Shown here in pieces: positions 1 through 11,475 of a DNA stretch of 24,030 nucleotides. The notes beneath the pieces are model-generated. The model had not been told where the DNA came from. It did no database searches and worked only from the letters and a program-made list of their open reading frames with translations. Position numbers and translations under genes: made by a program. The first letter of the stretch is position 1; each line of letters begins with the position of its first letter. This DNA comes from Parvularia atlantis (Eukaryota; Opisthokonta; Rotosphaerida). Location of the stretch: the NCBI GenBank assembly GCA_943704415.1, contig CALSCO010000848.1, forward strand, positions 1 through 24,030, written 5' to 3'.

Positions 1-3000
1 GCTGAAAAAGTTCTGTTGCCCCCCCCCCCGCCCCATTGCCGCGCCGCGCGCGCGTGTGAGCCAGTCGCCGTGCCGCTAAGCTGGCCCGCGTGCCTGCAGC
101 AGCGCGATGAAGAAGAGGTGGTTCTTGGACCCGGGCGCGATCTTGAGCACCTGCGGGATCGCGTTCGAGCTGAGGATGACGCTGACGAACCTCGAAACGA
201 TCAGCGCCAAGTACTCTGCGGCGACGCAGGGTCGGCGTCGACCCAGCACGGCCGTATGCGCGCACGGCCGCACCGATCAGCAGCTTGATCTCGCGTTGCG
301 ACGCGTCAAAGTGCGCGTTGTGCACGCGTTGCAGGTCCTGCACAAAGTTCTCGAGCAGCAGGAACAGCAGCGGGCTCGAGACGATGTCGCGGTGCTCGCC
401 CTGCGCATCGGCGTCAGGACGCGGCAAGCGTGCGTCGTTGCCACGAGGCCACCTTCGGGTGCAGGTACACGCAGTTGATGAAGTTCATGTACGTGATCTT
501 GACCTCGATCAGCGTGCGTGGCTCGACGAGCACGCGCACGGCATCCTGGAGACACGCGCGCGCTCAGAGACCCCTGCGCACGCACGCAGCGAGCCTCCGC
601 GCACCTCAAACTGTAGCAGCGCTTGGCACTTGATCTGCGTGGACGAGTTGTCTTGCTGCATGGGCCGCGCGGTGGCGTCAGCACCGGCGCGCGGGCACGA
701 CTCGCGACGCACCTCGCAGCAGTACGCGAGCAGGTTGATCAGCTCGAGGTGGTAGGGCAGCTCCACCTCGCCAGGGCCGAGCGGGTCGGGGCGGGTCATG
801 ACGGCGATCAGCTGCTTGATCAGCACCTCGTCGTTGTACATCGTCTGCGGCGCGTAGGCATGAGCGCGTCAGGGCCACAGGGCGCTGCTGCACGCGGCCG
901 CACCAGCACGTTCGGCCCGGCGATCATCATCGCGTTGAGCACGACCTCCTGCGATTTGCTGCGTCGAGCGCGGTCAGCCGGGCACGCACGCGGGGGCATG
1001 AAGGCGGCGGCGCACCGGAGCGGCGTCCCATTGCACTTGACGACGTTCTGCAAGAAGTGCACGTACAGCATGCTGCGCGTGTTGGCATCCTCGCTCTCGA
1101 TGCACGAGACGATGAGCGACACGAGCCGGTCGCTCACGCTCGAGCAGACGCCGACGTTGTTTGCGAAGACCTGCACGCGACGTCGGCCAACACGCGCCTA
1201 GGCGCGTCAAGCGGCCCGCGCACCTGCGACAGCGTCTGGATGGCGTAGTCGTGTTGCACCGCCGTGGCGGCCGGGCTGCGCTCGTTCCCCGCGTCGGCCT
1301 CGCGCAGGTCGCTGAGCTTGTCGTCGTGTGCGCGCTTGACCTGCGCCACCCCGCGCGCTCAGACCGTGCCACGCGCATGCATGCAAGACGCTTCCCACCT
1401 CCTCCATCAGGAAGTCCATTTCGAGCGCCAGCAGCTCTTGGTTGTGCTGGTTCGACTGCGCGGCGCGGCCTGTCAGTCGACGCCCTCCTACAAGCAGCGG
1501 CAGCGGCGCACGTGGCAGAACAGCTGCAAGAACCGGTGCGCCTCCTGGTAGACCCGGTTCATTTGCAGCTTCTCGCGCTGGCTATCCTCAGTCGACCGGT
1601 TGCGCTCGGCGTCGCGTACACGCAGGAAGCGCAGCAGCGCGACCACCTGGCGGCAAGAACGCGCTCAGCCACAGCCGCTGGCATCGCGTGCGTCCAGCGG
1701 CGCACCTGCGTGTGCGCGCCCAGGTTGCGCGCGAGCCGCTGCGACTCGCGGTTCGTGCGCCGCTCAAACAGAGGCGGCCGCAGGAGCGTGGGGATGAGCG
1801 GCGAGCCGAACGCTGCCGCTGCGCAAACACTTCGGTCAGCAGCAAAGCGGCGCGCGGCCAAGAGCGGGCGCGCACCCGCCATCGGCGTGGAGACGCTGCC
1901 CGTCGGCGACGAGGACGACGCGGCACCGGCCAAAGGAGCGGCGGCGGGGGCGAGCGACATGGCCTGCATGCGCCCGGCTAAGGCGAGCGACATCTTGCGC
2001 TGGCGACGCGATCGCACGCACGGAATGAGCACACACGCGCGCGTGCATGGCCGCAGACGCACGCGGTGCGGCGGCGGCGTGTGCGGTGGCGATGGATTCT
2101 CGTTCGGTGTTGTCACACCGGAAGAGCCCTGCGCCGCGCATTGAGCAAGGCGGCGGCGTGCGAGCGGCAAACGCAGACCGGCGACCCCGACCCACGTGAG
2201 GCCCCGTGCGGCGGGCTGTTGACTGAGGGGGCGGCCTGCTCGGCGGCCTTGCACAGCTTGCGCAGGGCAAAAACCGTGCGCATGTAGTCGAACGTGGCCG
2301 GCACCTTGTCGAAGAACGACTCGGCCGAGCCCACATGCGGTGCGCCGCCCGAGGCGCTGCCGTCAAACAGGTTGATCTGCGACGGCATGCGCGGCGCCGA
2401 GTTGCGCCGCTTGCGCAGCATGGGCGGTTTGAGCGCCTGCGCGGCCCGCGAATGGGGTGTGATCAGGTGGGCGGTGGGCGGAGCAAGGCGACGCACGTCC
2501 GCGCTCGGCCGGCGCTCGTCTTGCTCCACGGTCATGACCTCGGATCGCTCCATTGACAAGCTGCGCCGGTGCTTCGACGCGCTGCCTGAGGCGGACTTGC
2601 GGCCCGCGCCCACGCGCTCCGACTGCAGCGCGCTCCGCCGTCAGCCCTGCGCACACGTCTACGCACGCGCGTGCGTACTTTGTTCTCTATCACGAGGCGG
2701 ATCGTGTCCAGCGCCTTGCGGATGGCCGAGTAGTTCTGGTTGTCCTCGTCCGACACGAGCAGCTGGACCTGCGCCGCCCACGCGTGCCAGTGGTCAGCAT
2801 TACCGCTCGTCGTGCGCGCGTGCGCGCAGCTGCTGACCTGCTTGAACGTGCGCAGGATCTCCGAGTGCTGCGAGAAGTGGCGCAGGAGCAGCGAGATCGC
2901 CGACGAGACGACCGGCGCGCTGTCGACCATGGCCAGGTCGAGCATAATCCGCACCAGCTCGCTGCACGGCGAGACACAAGGGGTCAAAGTGGCAGGGACG

Positions 3001-6000
3001 GCGCTGCGCGACACGACGCACCTGCCGCTTCGGCCGTCAAAGTCCAGCTCGTCGTTGTTGCCGAAGAAGCGCTGCAACAGCGCGCCGTCCTGCGCGTCAC
3101 CGACGGCGGGGTGAGGTCAGCGCGACGTCTACCGTCCGCTGCGTCGCACCGTCTTGTCCTCGGGCGCGCCGTCGCTGCCCTGCTCGAGCCGCTTGGGGCT
3201 CCAGACGCTCTCGTACTGCGTGTGCGCTCAGCATCGGCACCCGTGGCGATCGCAACCGCGGCCACGCACGATCTTGTTGACCGACGAGAACACGCCCGCC
3301 CAGAACGGCCCGACGTCAAACTCGTTCAGCAGCTGCTGGAAGGTAATGTCCGCGGCGTGGTCGTCGTGCGCGGCCTCGACGGAGCGCACGGCCACGACCT
3401 TCTTCAGACCGACCTGACTTGTGCCCTGCATGCGCAGCTCAGCGCTTCCGCAGTACCACGCGGCGCATGGCGCACCCGGTCGATGTGCAGGCTCGACTTG
3501 AGGATTCCCGAGCGGCTAAGGCCAGACTTGAGATCCGTTGCCTTGGCCAGCTTGGGCGCGGGCGGCCTGTCGCGGGAGGTCACGACGGTCTGCGTCCAGT
3601 ACCCCAGGCGGGGCCGCACCGCGCTGGTTCCGGTTCAGTGCCCACGGCGCTGTCCTTGGCCTTGCGCTCCTCCTCCTCCTCCGCGATCTTGGCCAGCTGC
3701 TCCTCGTTCACCTCCAGCCGCAGCTGCGACCGGCGCAGGGGCGTGTTGTTGCCGGTGCGCTGAGGCCGCGCGCACGCCGTTCAGCACCCGGCAGACAACC
3801 CGGCAGCGCGGCCCCCCGCGAATCCGCACCACACGCTTGAACAGGGACAGGGCCTGCGACACGCGAAAGTCGACGCGGACGTCGCTGACGTACTCCATGA
3901 CCTCGAGGATGCGGAGCTTGATGTTCATGAGCACGCGCTGGTTCTCATTCTCTGTGTCGCTGTCGGCGATCACCTGGCCGCGCGGGCGCAGTAGGTTGCG
4001 CAGCGTGCCGCGTGTGGCGCTGTCGGTCTGAGCGGCGTGCATCAGTGCCGATGCACGGCAGTCGCGCGTCGCGCAGACCTCGCCGAGCTTGGGCGGGACG
4101 GTGGTGGCGCGGCGCTGCGAGGCGAGCATCGGCCCGGTCAGCACGTCCATAATTGTCGGGTGGGTCTCGCTGCGCGCGGCGTACGTGAGCCCACCGGCGA
4201 GACAAACATGCAGCACGCACCGAGAGATGTGCCGTTTGTCAAGCACGGCCAGCAGGCGGTCCGTCAGGCGCAGGAGCTCGCTAAAGTCGTAGAAGCCAAA
4301 GTAGACGAGGTACCGCGCGACCTAGCCGCGCGCAGCGTCACGCACCTGCCACCTGTTGCATGAGCCCGCGCGTGCAGCACGCACCGTAACCACCTCCAGC
4401 GTGAGCACGTTGTTGACCGGCTGCTGCCGCCGCATCGTCTGCTCGACCTGGCGCAGGTAGCGCTCGATGAAGCCCTTGATGCCCTCAAACGAGATCAGGT
4501 CGGCGTCACCCGGGTCTACGTCGATCCGCGCCATGCGGTAGCCTGCGCGGCGCGGCGCGGCTCCTGAGCAGCAGTGGCGAGCAAATGCACGCGGCGCGCG
4601 CGCACACCCTGCGGCGAGACGGCCTTGGGCACGGTCGACCACAGGCGCGCAAACTGGATCGGCTCGATCTTCTCGAACGGGTCGACATTGACGTGCAGAT
4701 GGAGCATGAGGCTGTGCCAGCGGCACACGCGTCAGCCGCTGTGAGGGACCGACGACGGCCCACACGCACCGCGCAAAGGACGCGCGCAGCGAGCCCGGCA
4801 GGCGCTCGTTGGACATGCAGAACAGAACGAGGTCCATGGGCATCATCGTCCGCAGCTTCTCGATGCCCTGGTACTGCCTGCAGCGCACGCGGGCGAGCGC
4901 GCTCAGGGCCGGCCATGCCTGCTCGGCACGGGCGCACCTGTCGAGGCACATCTGCGCAAACAGGTCCAGCTGGCTCTGGTAGTAGCGCAGGCTGTTGGCC
5001 ATGTCGTTGTCGGCGCGCTCGCCATACGCCAGCTCGACCATGTCCTCGAGCGGGAACGAGCGCAGTTTAAGCTCTGCCGGGCGGCCGCATGGCGTTAGCG
5101 CGTGCGACACAGAGACGCGGCACCCGCTCGCGTGTACCGTCGCTGCCGGGGGCCTTCTGCGTCCACGAGATGATGACTTGGTTGTCCTGCAGATACGTGT
5201 CCATGAGTGTGCCGTCGTAGTTGCTCGACAACACTTTCTGCGGCGCGCGTCACCAAGTGCACAGACGCAAACGCGCGCGCGGCCGTGCACGCGCCTCGCA
5301 AATCAGCGACTGCGTCTTAGGAATGCTCGTGCCCTCGGACGAGCACAGGTCGGTCAGGTATTGGAAGTACTGCAAGACCGCGGCGGTGAGCACGCAGCGG
5401 CGCCTGGGTGCGACCCGGCGGACGCGGCAGCACCTGCCACTCCTTCTTCTCGTTGAGCAGGTTGACAAAAGTCGAGATCTCGGACGCGGTGATCTTTTCC
5501 TCGAGCAGCTTGCGGTTGTTGTTTAGAAGCGCCGTGATCGTGTCCTCGGCGCCGATCTGGTAGCCGATCTGCGACTGCATGAACGCGAACCTGCCGCGAG
5601 TGCGCGTTCAGCCGTCATCCACGCTCAGGCGTCGCGGCGTGGCGCGGCGCACTTGTCGGCGATGTACTCCTGGTTCTTGCGGTAGTCGGTCTGGGAGTGG
5701 CGCAGGATGCGGTAGCAGAGCTGGCAGATGATTGGGATCGACGAGTGCTTGATCTGGTCGCCCATGTCGGACATGCTCATCATCGTGCCGCCCTGGCGTG
5801 CGCGTGTGAGTTAAAAAGCTCGGCGCGATGCGGGCGCGTCGCGCACGCGCACGGCGACGCACCCACTCCTTGAACGGCGCCTTGAGGATGCGGAAGAGCT
5901 CCTCGAGGATGTTTTGCTCGCGGATGACCTTTTGGCGCACGCGAATGCGGTCGATGTCGCGGATGTCGAGCGTCGCGGCCTGCACCCGATCCTGGCGTGA

Positions 6001-8468
6001 GACGCGCGCTCTGCATGCGCGTGCGCGTGGCCCGCACCAGCGCCGCCTGCACGTTGCCGCTGCCGTACTCGTTCATTTGCAGCACGTAGAAGACCAGGTC
6101 GGCGAGGATCTTGTTGGCCATGCGCAGCTCGGCCGAGGTGATGTCGCCTGCGCCAATGCAGCGTGTGGGCCCGTCGGGCATGTGCAAAATTTGCCCGGCC
6201 GCACCTGACCCCAGCTTGTCGCCGATAAAGTGCAGGACCTTGGACGAATCGTTGGCAAAGTCCAGGTCGCGCACTTCGCTCGACTCGACCGGCATAATCT
6301 CAAACGCCTCGCGGTCCTCCTTGATCGGTGCCGCGCCGACCTGCGTGCGCGCGCGCGCACGGAGCGCATGCGTGAGCCCGTGGGCAGCGGGCACAGCGCG
6401 CCGTGCCTTGAGCATCGACTTGTCCATTTTGATGTTGGTCGAGTGCACCCACGTGCTCGTGGCAAAGTGCTTGAGCCGGATAAACGAGCCGCGGCCGATC
6501 GGCCCGTCCTGCACCGGCGTGCGTTAGGGCATGGTGCGCGCAGGGACGCCGTCCGCGCGCACGTCATTCTGGATCGTCGTGGGATCGAGCTCGAAGATTG
6601 TGTTGATGTCGTCGCGCGCGCCCGACACGACCAGATGCCACGCCTTGGCGTCTGCGACGGTCGGTGTGAGCAGCGGGGCCGCGCGGGAGCACTGGTTGTG
6701 CCGCGCGCACGGGGGTTGGTCTGGCGCCCGGTCAGCTTGTCGCGCATGTGGTCGGGCGTCTTGTCGTCGTCCTCTTGCACGACGAGGTAGTTGCCCGTCG
6801 ACAGGTGCTTGAACCGGTACAGGCTCTTCCACGTGCCGATGCCGCCGCGGCAGGGGTCGTCTGCGGCATGGCGGCGCGCGCCGTGAGCTTGCAGCGGGTC
6901 GTTGGGCGGACGCGCACCGCCGACGACCTCGACCTCCCACAGCGCGTTGGACGACGTCGCCTCCGCTTTGGCTGTGCGCCCTGTCTGGCGCAGGAAGACC
7001 TTCATCTGACCCTTGAGGAAGTCGCCCGTGAGGAACTGCGTCGCGGCGCGTGAGCCCGCCGGAAGTGGCGGCGGCGCTGGCCGTGCGGGCAGTGCGCGCC
7101 TTCTCCTGGTCGGCGTGGTACAGGCGAATCACGTCGCCGCCCTTGATGATCTTGTCGCTCTCATGGTAAAACTCGAGGAACAGGTTGACGCGCCACGGCG
7201 TGGGCGTCGCGGCCGCGTTGACCTGCGCGCGCGGCGTGCGTCAGACGCACACTTGTACACACACACGCACACACACGGTCGCTGCGACCGCACCTCGTAG
7301 AGGTTCATGTCCTGGCTGTTGCGGCGCGCGTTGTCGTCGTCGAGCGCGATCGTGCTCGCGTGCAGCGGCAGGTTGACGATCGTCGAGACCAGCTCAACTT
7401 GGTCGCCGACCATGACCTGCCGCGGCACGGTCAGCGGCGCGCGCGAGGGCTCGTCCGCGGCTGCGTGCGCGCCTCATCGCCCGGGTACTTGTGCTTGAAC
7501 GAGGGCATGATGAGGAACCACGAACCGTCGTTGCCGATCTCGTCCAGCGTGATGCGCATCGCGTTCTTCTCGACGTTGCCTGCGCGTGCGGCACGTGAGT
7601 GGCCCGCGAGTGCGAGCGCGTGCGCAAGCGCACCGGACACGCGGCGCTCCGCGCACACAAACTTGTTGCTTTTTTGGTGCAGGATCTGGATCACCTGGCC
7701 GTAGAACACGACCGAGCCAAACAGGCGCCGGTCCTCGCTCTCGTTGAGCTTGCGCTCGAGGTCGGCCGCGTTCTGTGCGCGCACGTGTGTGAGCGCTGCG
7801 CGCGTCTCTGTCGGCTGGCTCGCCGCGCGTGCACCTGCAGCCGCTTCATCTCGACGACCTCCTTCATGTCCATGCCCGCGTTGTGCGTCACGCCGCGGGC
7901 CGAGCGCCACTGGTTCTGCGCGTTGTAGCGGTGGTGCGGGTACAGCTTGAACAGGCAGTCTGCACGAGAGCGCGCGTGCTCGCGTGTGAGAGGCAGACGC
8001 GGTCGTATCGGCGACGGCGCGGTGGCGGCGCACCGCGGAACTTGACCGGGATCGCCTTGGAGTCGCGCGTGCTCTCGGCCAGGACGACGCGGTTGTCGAC
8101 GAGGCTGCGAGCGCGCGTGCGGGCGCGGCGGGCGGGCGGGCGACGGCGGCGCGTGGGAAGGCGCGGGTGCGACGTGCGTGAGCCCAGGTGCGCCCGCGCG
8201 AGACCGTGGCCCCCCGCCCCGCACCCCAGCGTGCTCAGGAAGCCCGTGCTGCTGCTGCGCTGGTTGCCCTCGGCGAAGAGCGAGACGACGTCGCCGAGGC
8301 GCAGCGGCCGCAGTGACCCGCTGTGCAGCGAACGGGTGGTTCGCGCGTGCGCGCACACGCGGCGTCCGCGTGAGCCCTGTCCCGACCGTGGCGCGGCCCC
8401 CCGCACCTGCGCTGGAACAGGTCCACGGCCGCCGGCGACGCGCCCGACGTGCCCCCGGCAGGCTCCAT
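1..8468 (-). CDS. ITPR: Inositol 1,4,5-trisphosphate receptor, N-terminal ~1,860 residues (3' end off window)
   Basis: Ligand-gated calcium release channel of the ER or other stores. Domain order: Ins145_P3_rec suppressor domain (residues ~20-230), MIR/beta-trefoil (~240-470), two RIH domains and RIH-associated region. IP3-contact residues of rat IP3R1 are nearly all present: R274 and K282 (rat R241, K249), the loop R298-Q-T-G-R302 (rat RTTGR, one T to Q), R553/K557/R560 (rat R504/K508/R511), and Y616-R617-K618 (rat Y567-R568-K569). The pore is beyond base 1. Start chosen at ATG 8468, 80 bp past the upstream gene's stop. Exons: 8468-8407, 8320-8225, 8104-8034, 7959-7835, 7772-7634, 7579-7473, 7416-7294, 7222-7100, 7035-6918, 6860-6711, 6651-6563, 6508-6407, 6340-6038, 5991-5863, 5792-5653, 5590-5434, 5369-5295, 5237-5138, 5073-4938, 4877-4770, 4711-4608, 4542-4385, 4321-4221, 4169-3830, 3759-3620, 3566-3476, 3425-3270, 3215-3150, 3089-3022, 2961-2838, 2768-2679, 2622-2497, 2436-2224, 1999-1706, 1646-1512, 1455-1399, 1340-1224, 1170-1016, 958-904, 844-713, 655-605, 545-453, 400-274, 215-94, 12-1. 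Five introns use GC donors. The junction at 2224/1999 is uncertain, and 4078-4028 may be a further 51-nt intron. Confidence 0.95.
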
Positions 8469-8548
8469 CGCGGCGTGACACGCGCGGCTCTCGTGCGGCT
8501 TGTGCAAAGCGCGCGTACAGAGACAGAGAATGACACCCGTACGTTCGT
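8469..8548 (-). promoter_or_regulatory. 80-bp tandem intergenic gap between HSF stop and IP3 receptor start
   Basis: These bases must hold the HSF 3' end and the receptor's promoter and 5' UTR, unless those overlap the flanking coding sequence or the two are co-transcribed. I see no clear TATA box or AATAAA here. Confidence 0.5.
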
Positions 8549-9881
8549 TCACTGCTCGAGCCCGTCGTCGTTCGCGGCAGCGGCGGCGGCGAGGAGGGAC
8601 GCGGTCGCGCCGCTCTGCCGTCCGCATCAGCCGCACAGCAGAGGCACGCACAGCGCAGGCAGCACGCACCGACTGCGGGATGGACGCGAGCGCGCTGATC
8701 AGGCCCGCGTCCAGGTGCAACCGCTTGCGCTTCTGGCCGGTCTGTACGCCGTCATCTGCGGCAGCGCGCGCGCGCGAGCAGGTGTGAGGCGCCCGCACAC
8801 TGGCACCCGCTCGGGCACACACCCTCACCCTGAGCGTGCTGCACGACCGAGTGCAGGATCTGCTGCAGCATGTTGACCTGGTGGCGCAGCTGCACCACGT
8901 CGCCGTACAGCGCCTGCCCGTCACGCCCCCCAGCGAGAGCGCGCGTCAGTGTGCCGGGCAGCGCGTGCCGCGGCGCGTGCCTGGTGCGCGTCGTTCGTCA
9001 GCTTGAGCTTGTCCTCGAGCGTCATGACGCGCAGCGAGAGGATGCTGACCGTGTCCTTCTGGTCCTTAAACGTCTTCTCCAGCAGGCTCATGTTGTCGAT
9101 CTGCACGTGCGACGGCGGAGCTCAGCATCTGCGTACACACCGCCGGCTCGGCGGCCCTCACCGCGTCCGACGTCGTCCCGATGCCGCCGTACGGCAGGCC
9201 AAAAACGCGCGGCGAGTTTTGGTTCTTGCTCGATGTCTTGCGCTTGATGTCGGAGAGCATCTCGCGCTTACCCTGCGCGGGCGGCACGCGGTCGACGCGC
9301 GTCCACGCGAGCGGGTGTGCCGCGCACCTTGCGGAACGACGGGTGGCTGAACTCCCACGACTGCACGTCCGACCCGGGGTTCGTGTTGACAAAGTCGTTG
9401 ATCTGCGCCGCGGGATGAGCGACACGTGCGTGCATGCACACCGCGGGGCGCGCCGCACTGCACCTTGTGGAAGCCGTACATGTTGAGCTGGCGCACAAAC
9501 GACGCAAAGTTGTTGTGCTTGAAGTACTGCGGCAGCACCTTGCGTGCGGGCACGCGTGAGCGCGCGACAACGCAGGCGTGCGCGCGCGCGGCACCTCCTT
9601 GGCGAACAGGTCCGGGCTGGTCACGAGGAACGAGCCGTTGGGCGTCCAGTGGATAATGTCGTTGTGCTTCTCCTCTTCGATCATGCTGCAGCGTTGTTGG
9701 TGAGCGGGCACCGGCGCGGTGCACGCGACCGCGCGCACTTGTAGAGCTTCTGCACGAACGCCGCCACGCCCTTGCTTTCGGTCAGCAGGGCCTTCTTGTC
9801 GGAGGAGCCGGGCGAGACGATCTCGACCGCAACGCCGAGGCCGCCGCCGCCGTCGAGCTGGACCGCGCGTGGGGTCAACGC

Positions 9882-9939
<58 letters not shown>

Positions 9940-10023
9940 AGGGGCGCGCGGACGCACGTCGCTCATGCTCGTGTGGTGGTGCTGTTCGCTGTGCGACCCG
10001 TAGCTCTCTCGCGCGTCGCCCAT
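8549..10023 (-). CDS. HSF1: Heat shock transcription factor (HSF family), 297 aa
   Basis: Sequence-specific activator that binds nGAAn repeats as a trimer. The winged-helix DNA-binding domain covers residues ~45-135 and includes the recognition helix [15 protein letters not shown], the family hallmark, followed by a basic [12 protein letters not shown] stretch. Then come a leucine/valine-rich coiled coil (residues ~180-240, HR-A/B trimerisation) and a basic QKRKR segment that could be an NLS. The protein stops soon after, so the long activation region typical of many HSFs is missing. Ten exons: 10023-9958, 9857-9739, 9685-9595, 9538-9464, 9402-9328, 9272-9162, 9100-8981, 8913-8829, 8755-8670, 8614-8549. 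Intron 1 holds a long CT repeat. Intron 7 (8980-8914) needs a GC donor; no GT is available between the coiled-coil codons and the acceptor. One acceptor (9539) is AAG. Start ATG 10023 gives a short H-rich leader. The next gene on this strand begins 80 bp downstream. Confidence 0.93.
9882..9938. repeat. (GA)n microsatellite in HSF intron 1
   Basis: About 57 bases of GA dinucleotide with one interruption. On the gene's sense strand it reads CT and lies between the donor at 9957 and the branch-like GTTGACC. It may act as a very long polypyrimidine tract. It makes this intron 100 nt, against the usual 50-65. Confidence 0.95.
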
Positions 10024-10311
10024 GCTGCGCCGCAACGGTCAGGCACGACGGCGCACACGCGCGCGCCTCGGGAAAAAAGCCGTTGCTCGCCACGTCACGC
10101 CGCGCCGTGCGCGCACCACCCTGCCCCGCGCCGCCCCCCGCCGCCCCGCGCCGCACGCCGCAGCGCGCCCCGGCCGCAGCGGCCGCCCCGTTTGAAGCGG
10201 GTCCCGTTTGCGCGCGCGTCTTGGGCGTGTTCTGGGCGCGTCGCGAAGGCGCGAGAAAGCGCGAGAAGGCAAAGGGCAGCCACATCTGTGTATCGCGCGC
10301 CCAGCCAGCAC
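10024..10311. promoter_or_regulatory. Divergent promoter region between HSF and mitochondrial carrier
   Basis: These 288 bp separate two start codons facing away from each other. The left half is C-rich. The right half holds a GAA series described separately. No coding exon is supported inside it. Confidence 0.6.
10229..10268 (+). promoter_or_regulatory. Possible step-type heat shock element
   Basis: Three nGAAn pentamers sit exactly 10 bp apart (GAA at 10245, 10255, 10265). A TTC at 10230 falls in the same 5-bp register. This matches the step/gap arrangement known for fungal HSF targets. Its position beside the HSF gene suggests autoregulation, but purine-rich GAGAA repeats can also arise by chance. 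Inference only. Confidence 0.4.
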
Positions 10312-11475
10312 ATGTCCACCGTGGTCGACCTCGTGGCCGGCGCCGTCGGCGCGGGCGCGGGCATCGTCGTGGGCCAGCCGCTGGACACGATCCGCGTGCG
10401 TGCGCGTGCGAGGGGGGGGGGGCCGCTGCCTATGCGCGCCGACGCGCCGCGGGTCTGACGCGCGCCCGCGCGCCAGGTGCGCCTCCAGACGCAGACGCAG
10501 TCGCTGCGCGCGCTGGCTGCGTTCGCGCCGTCCGCCGCGAGCGGCGTGGCGGTGCTGGCGGGGCCCGGGCGGCCCGCGGCGCGGCATCCGCGCGTCTACT
10601 CGGGCGCGGTCGATTGCCTTGTGCAGACCGTGCGGCACGAGGGAGTGCGTGCGCGCGCCCAGACTGTCACGCGCCTGCCGCGGCTGAGACCGTTCGGCGG
10701 TGACGCGTGCGGCAGATAGCGGGTCTGTTCCGCGGCCTCGCGCCGCCGCTGGCGACCGTCGCCGCGCAGAACTCGATCCTGTTCAGCGTGTACGGCGCGA
10801 GCCGGCGGTGGTGGGTCGAGCACGTGCAAGGTGGCGGCGGCGAGACGGCGGCGTCGCTTGCGGGCGTGTACGCGAGCGGGGCGGTGTCGGGCGTGGCGTG
10901 CTCGGTCGTGACGATCCCGTCCGAGCTGGTCAAGTGCCGCCTGCAGGTGCGCGCACGCGCTCGCTCTAGTGCTACTCACCTGCCGGGCCGAGCAGGTGCA
11001 CGCGCCGTACGTAGTGGACGGGCGGACGTCGGAGCTGCGCGGCTCGATCGAGACCGTGCGGACGATCCTGCGCACGGAGGGCGTGCGCGGGCTGTTCCGC
11101 GGCGCGGCCGTGACGATCCTGCGCGACGCGCCCAGCTACGGGCTCTACTTCTGGATCTACGAGAGCGTGTGCCGGTGGGCGTCGCGACGGCTCGACGCGG
11201 CGCCGTCGCCGGCGACCGTGCTGCTCGCGGGCGGGCTCGCGGGCTCGCTCTCGTGGGCGTCCATCTACCCCCTGGATGTGCTCAAGTCGCGCGTGCAGAC
11301 GCAGACGGCGCACCGCGGCCTGGTCGACTGCTACCGGGTGAGCGTGCGGCGCGAGGGCCACGCGTTCCTCCTGCGCGGCCTCGGCGCGACCGTGCTGCGC
11401 GCGTTCCCGGTCAACGCGGTCACTTTCCTAGCGTACGAGGCAGTTGTACTTTGTGCGGGAGAAACAGCAGCGTGA
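10312..11475 (+). CDS. Mitochondrial carrier family (SLC25) protein, 320 aa
   Basis: Inner mitochondrial membrane solute carrier. Three ~100-residue repeats each carry the Px[DE]xx[KR] signature: PLDTIR (residues 23-28), PSELVK (152-157) and PLDVLK (253-258). Each is followed by the usual R/KxQ tail and a later EGxxGLFRG-type motif. The QPLDTIRVRLQ and YPLDVLKSRVQTQ forms resemble the carnitine/ornithine/basic amino acid branch, but the substrate cannot be assigned. Exons: 10312-10395, 10477-10644, 10716-10946, 10996-11475. Intron 1 contains a run of 11 G (10412-10422). Total length is normal for the family. The stop TGA (11473-11475) shares its last base with the ATG of the next gene on the same strand. 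Confidence 0.93.

Noticed and set aside
2553-4031. A 492-codon plus-strand open frame
   Set aside because: Lies opposite well-supported IP3 receptor exons and reads as arginine-rich shadow sequence.
7036-7472. GC donors read as sequencing errors or frameshifts in a decaying gene
   Set aside because: Exons on both sides join exactly where the IP3 receptor family has continuous sequence, and the same donor type occurs in enolase and HSF.
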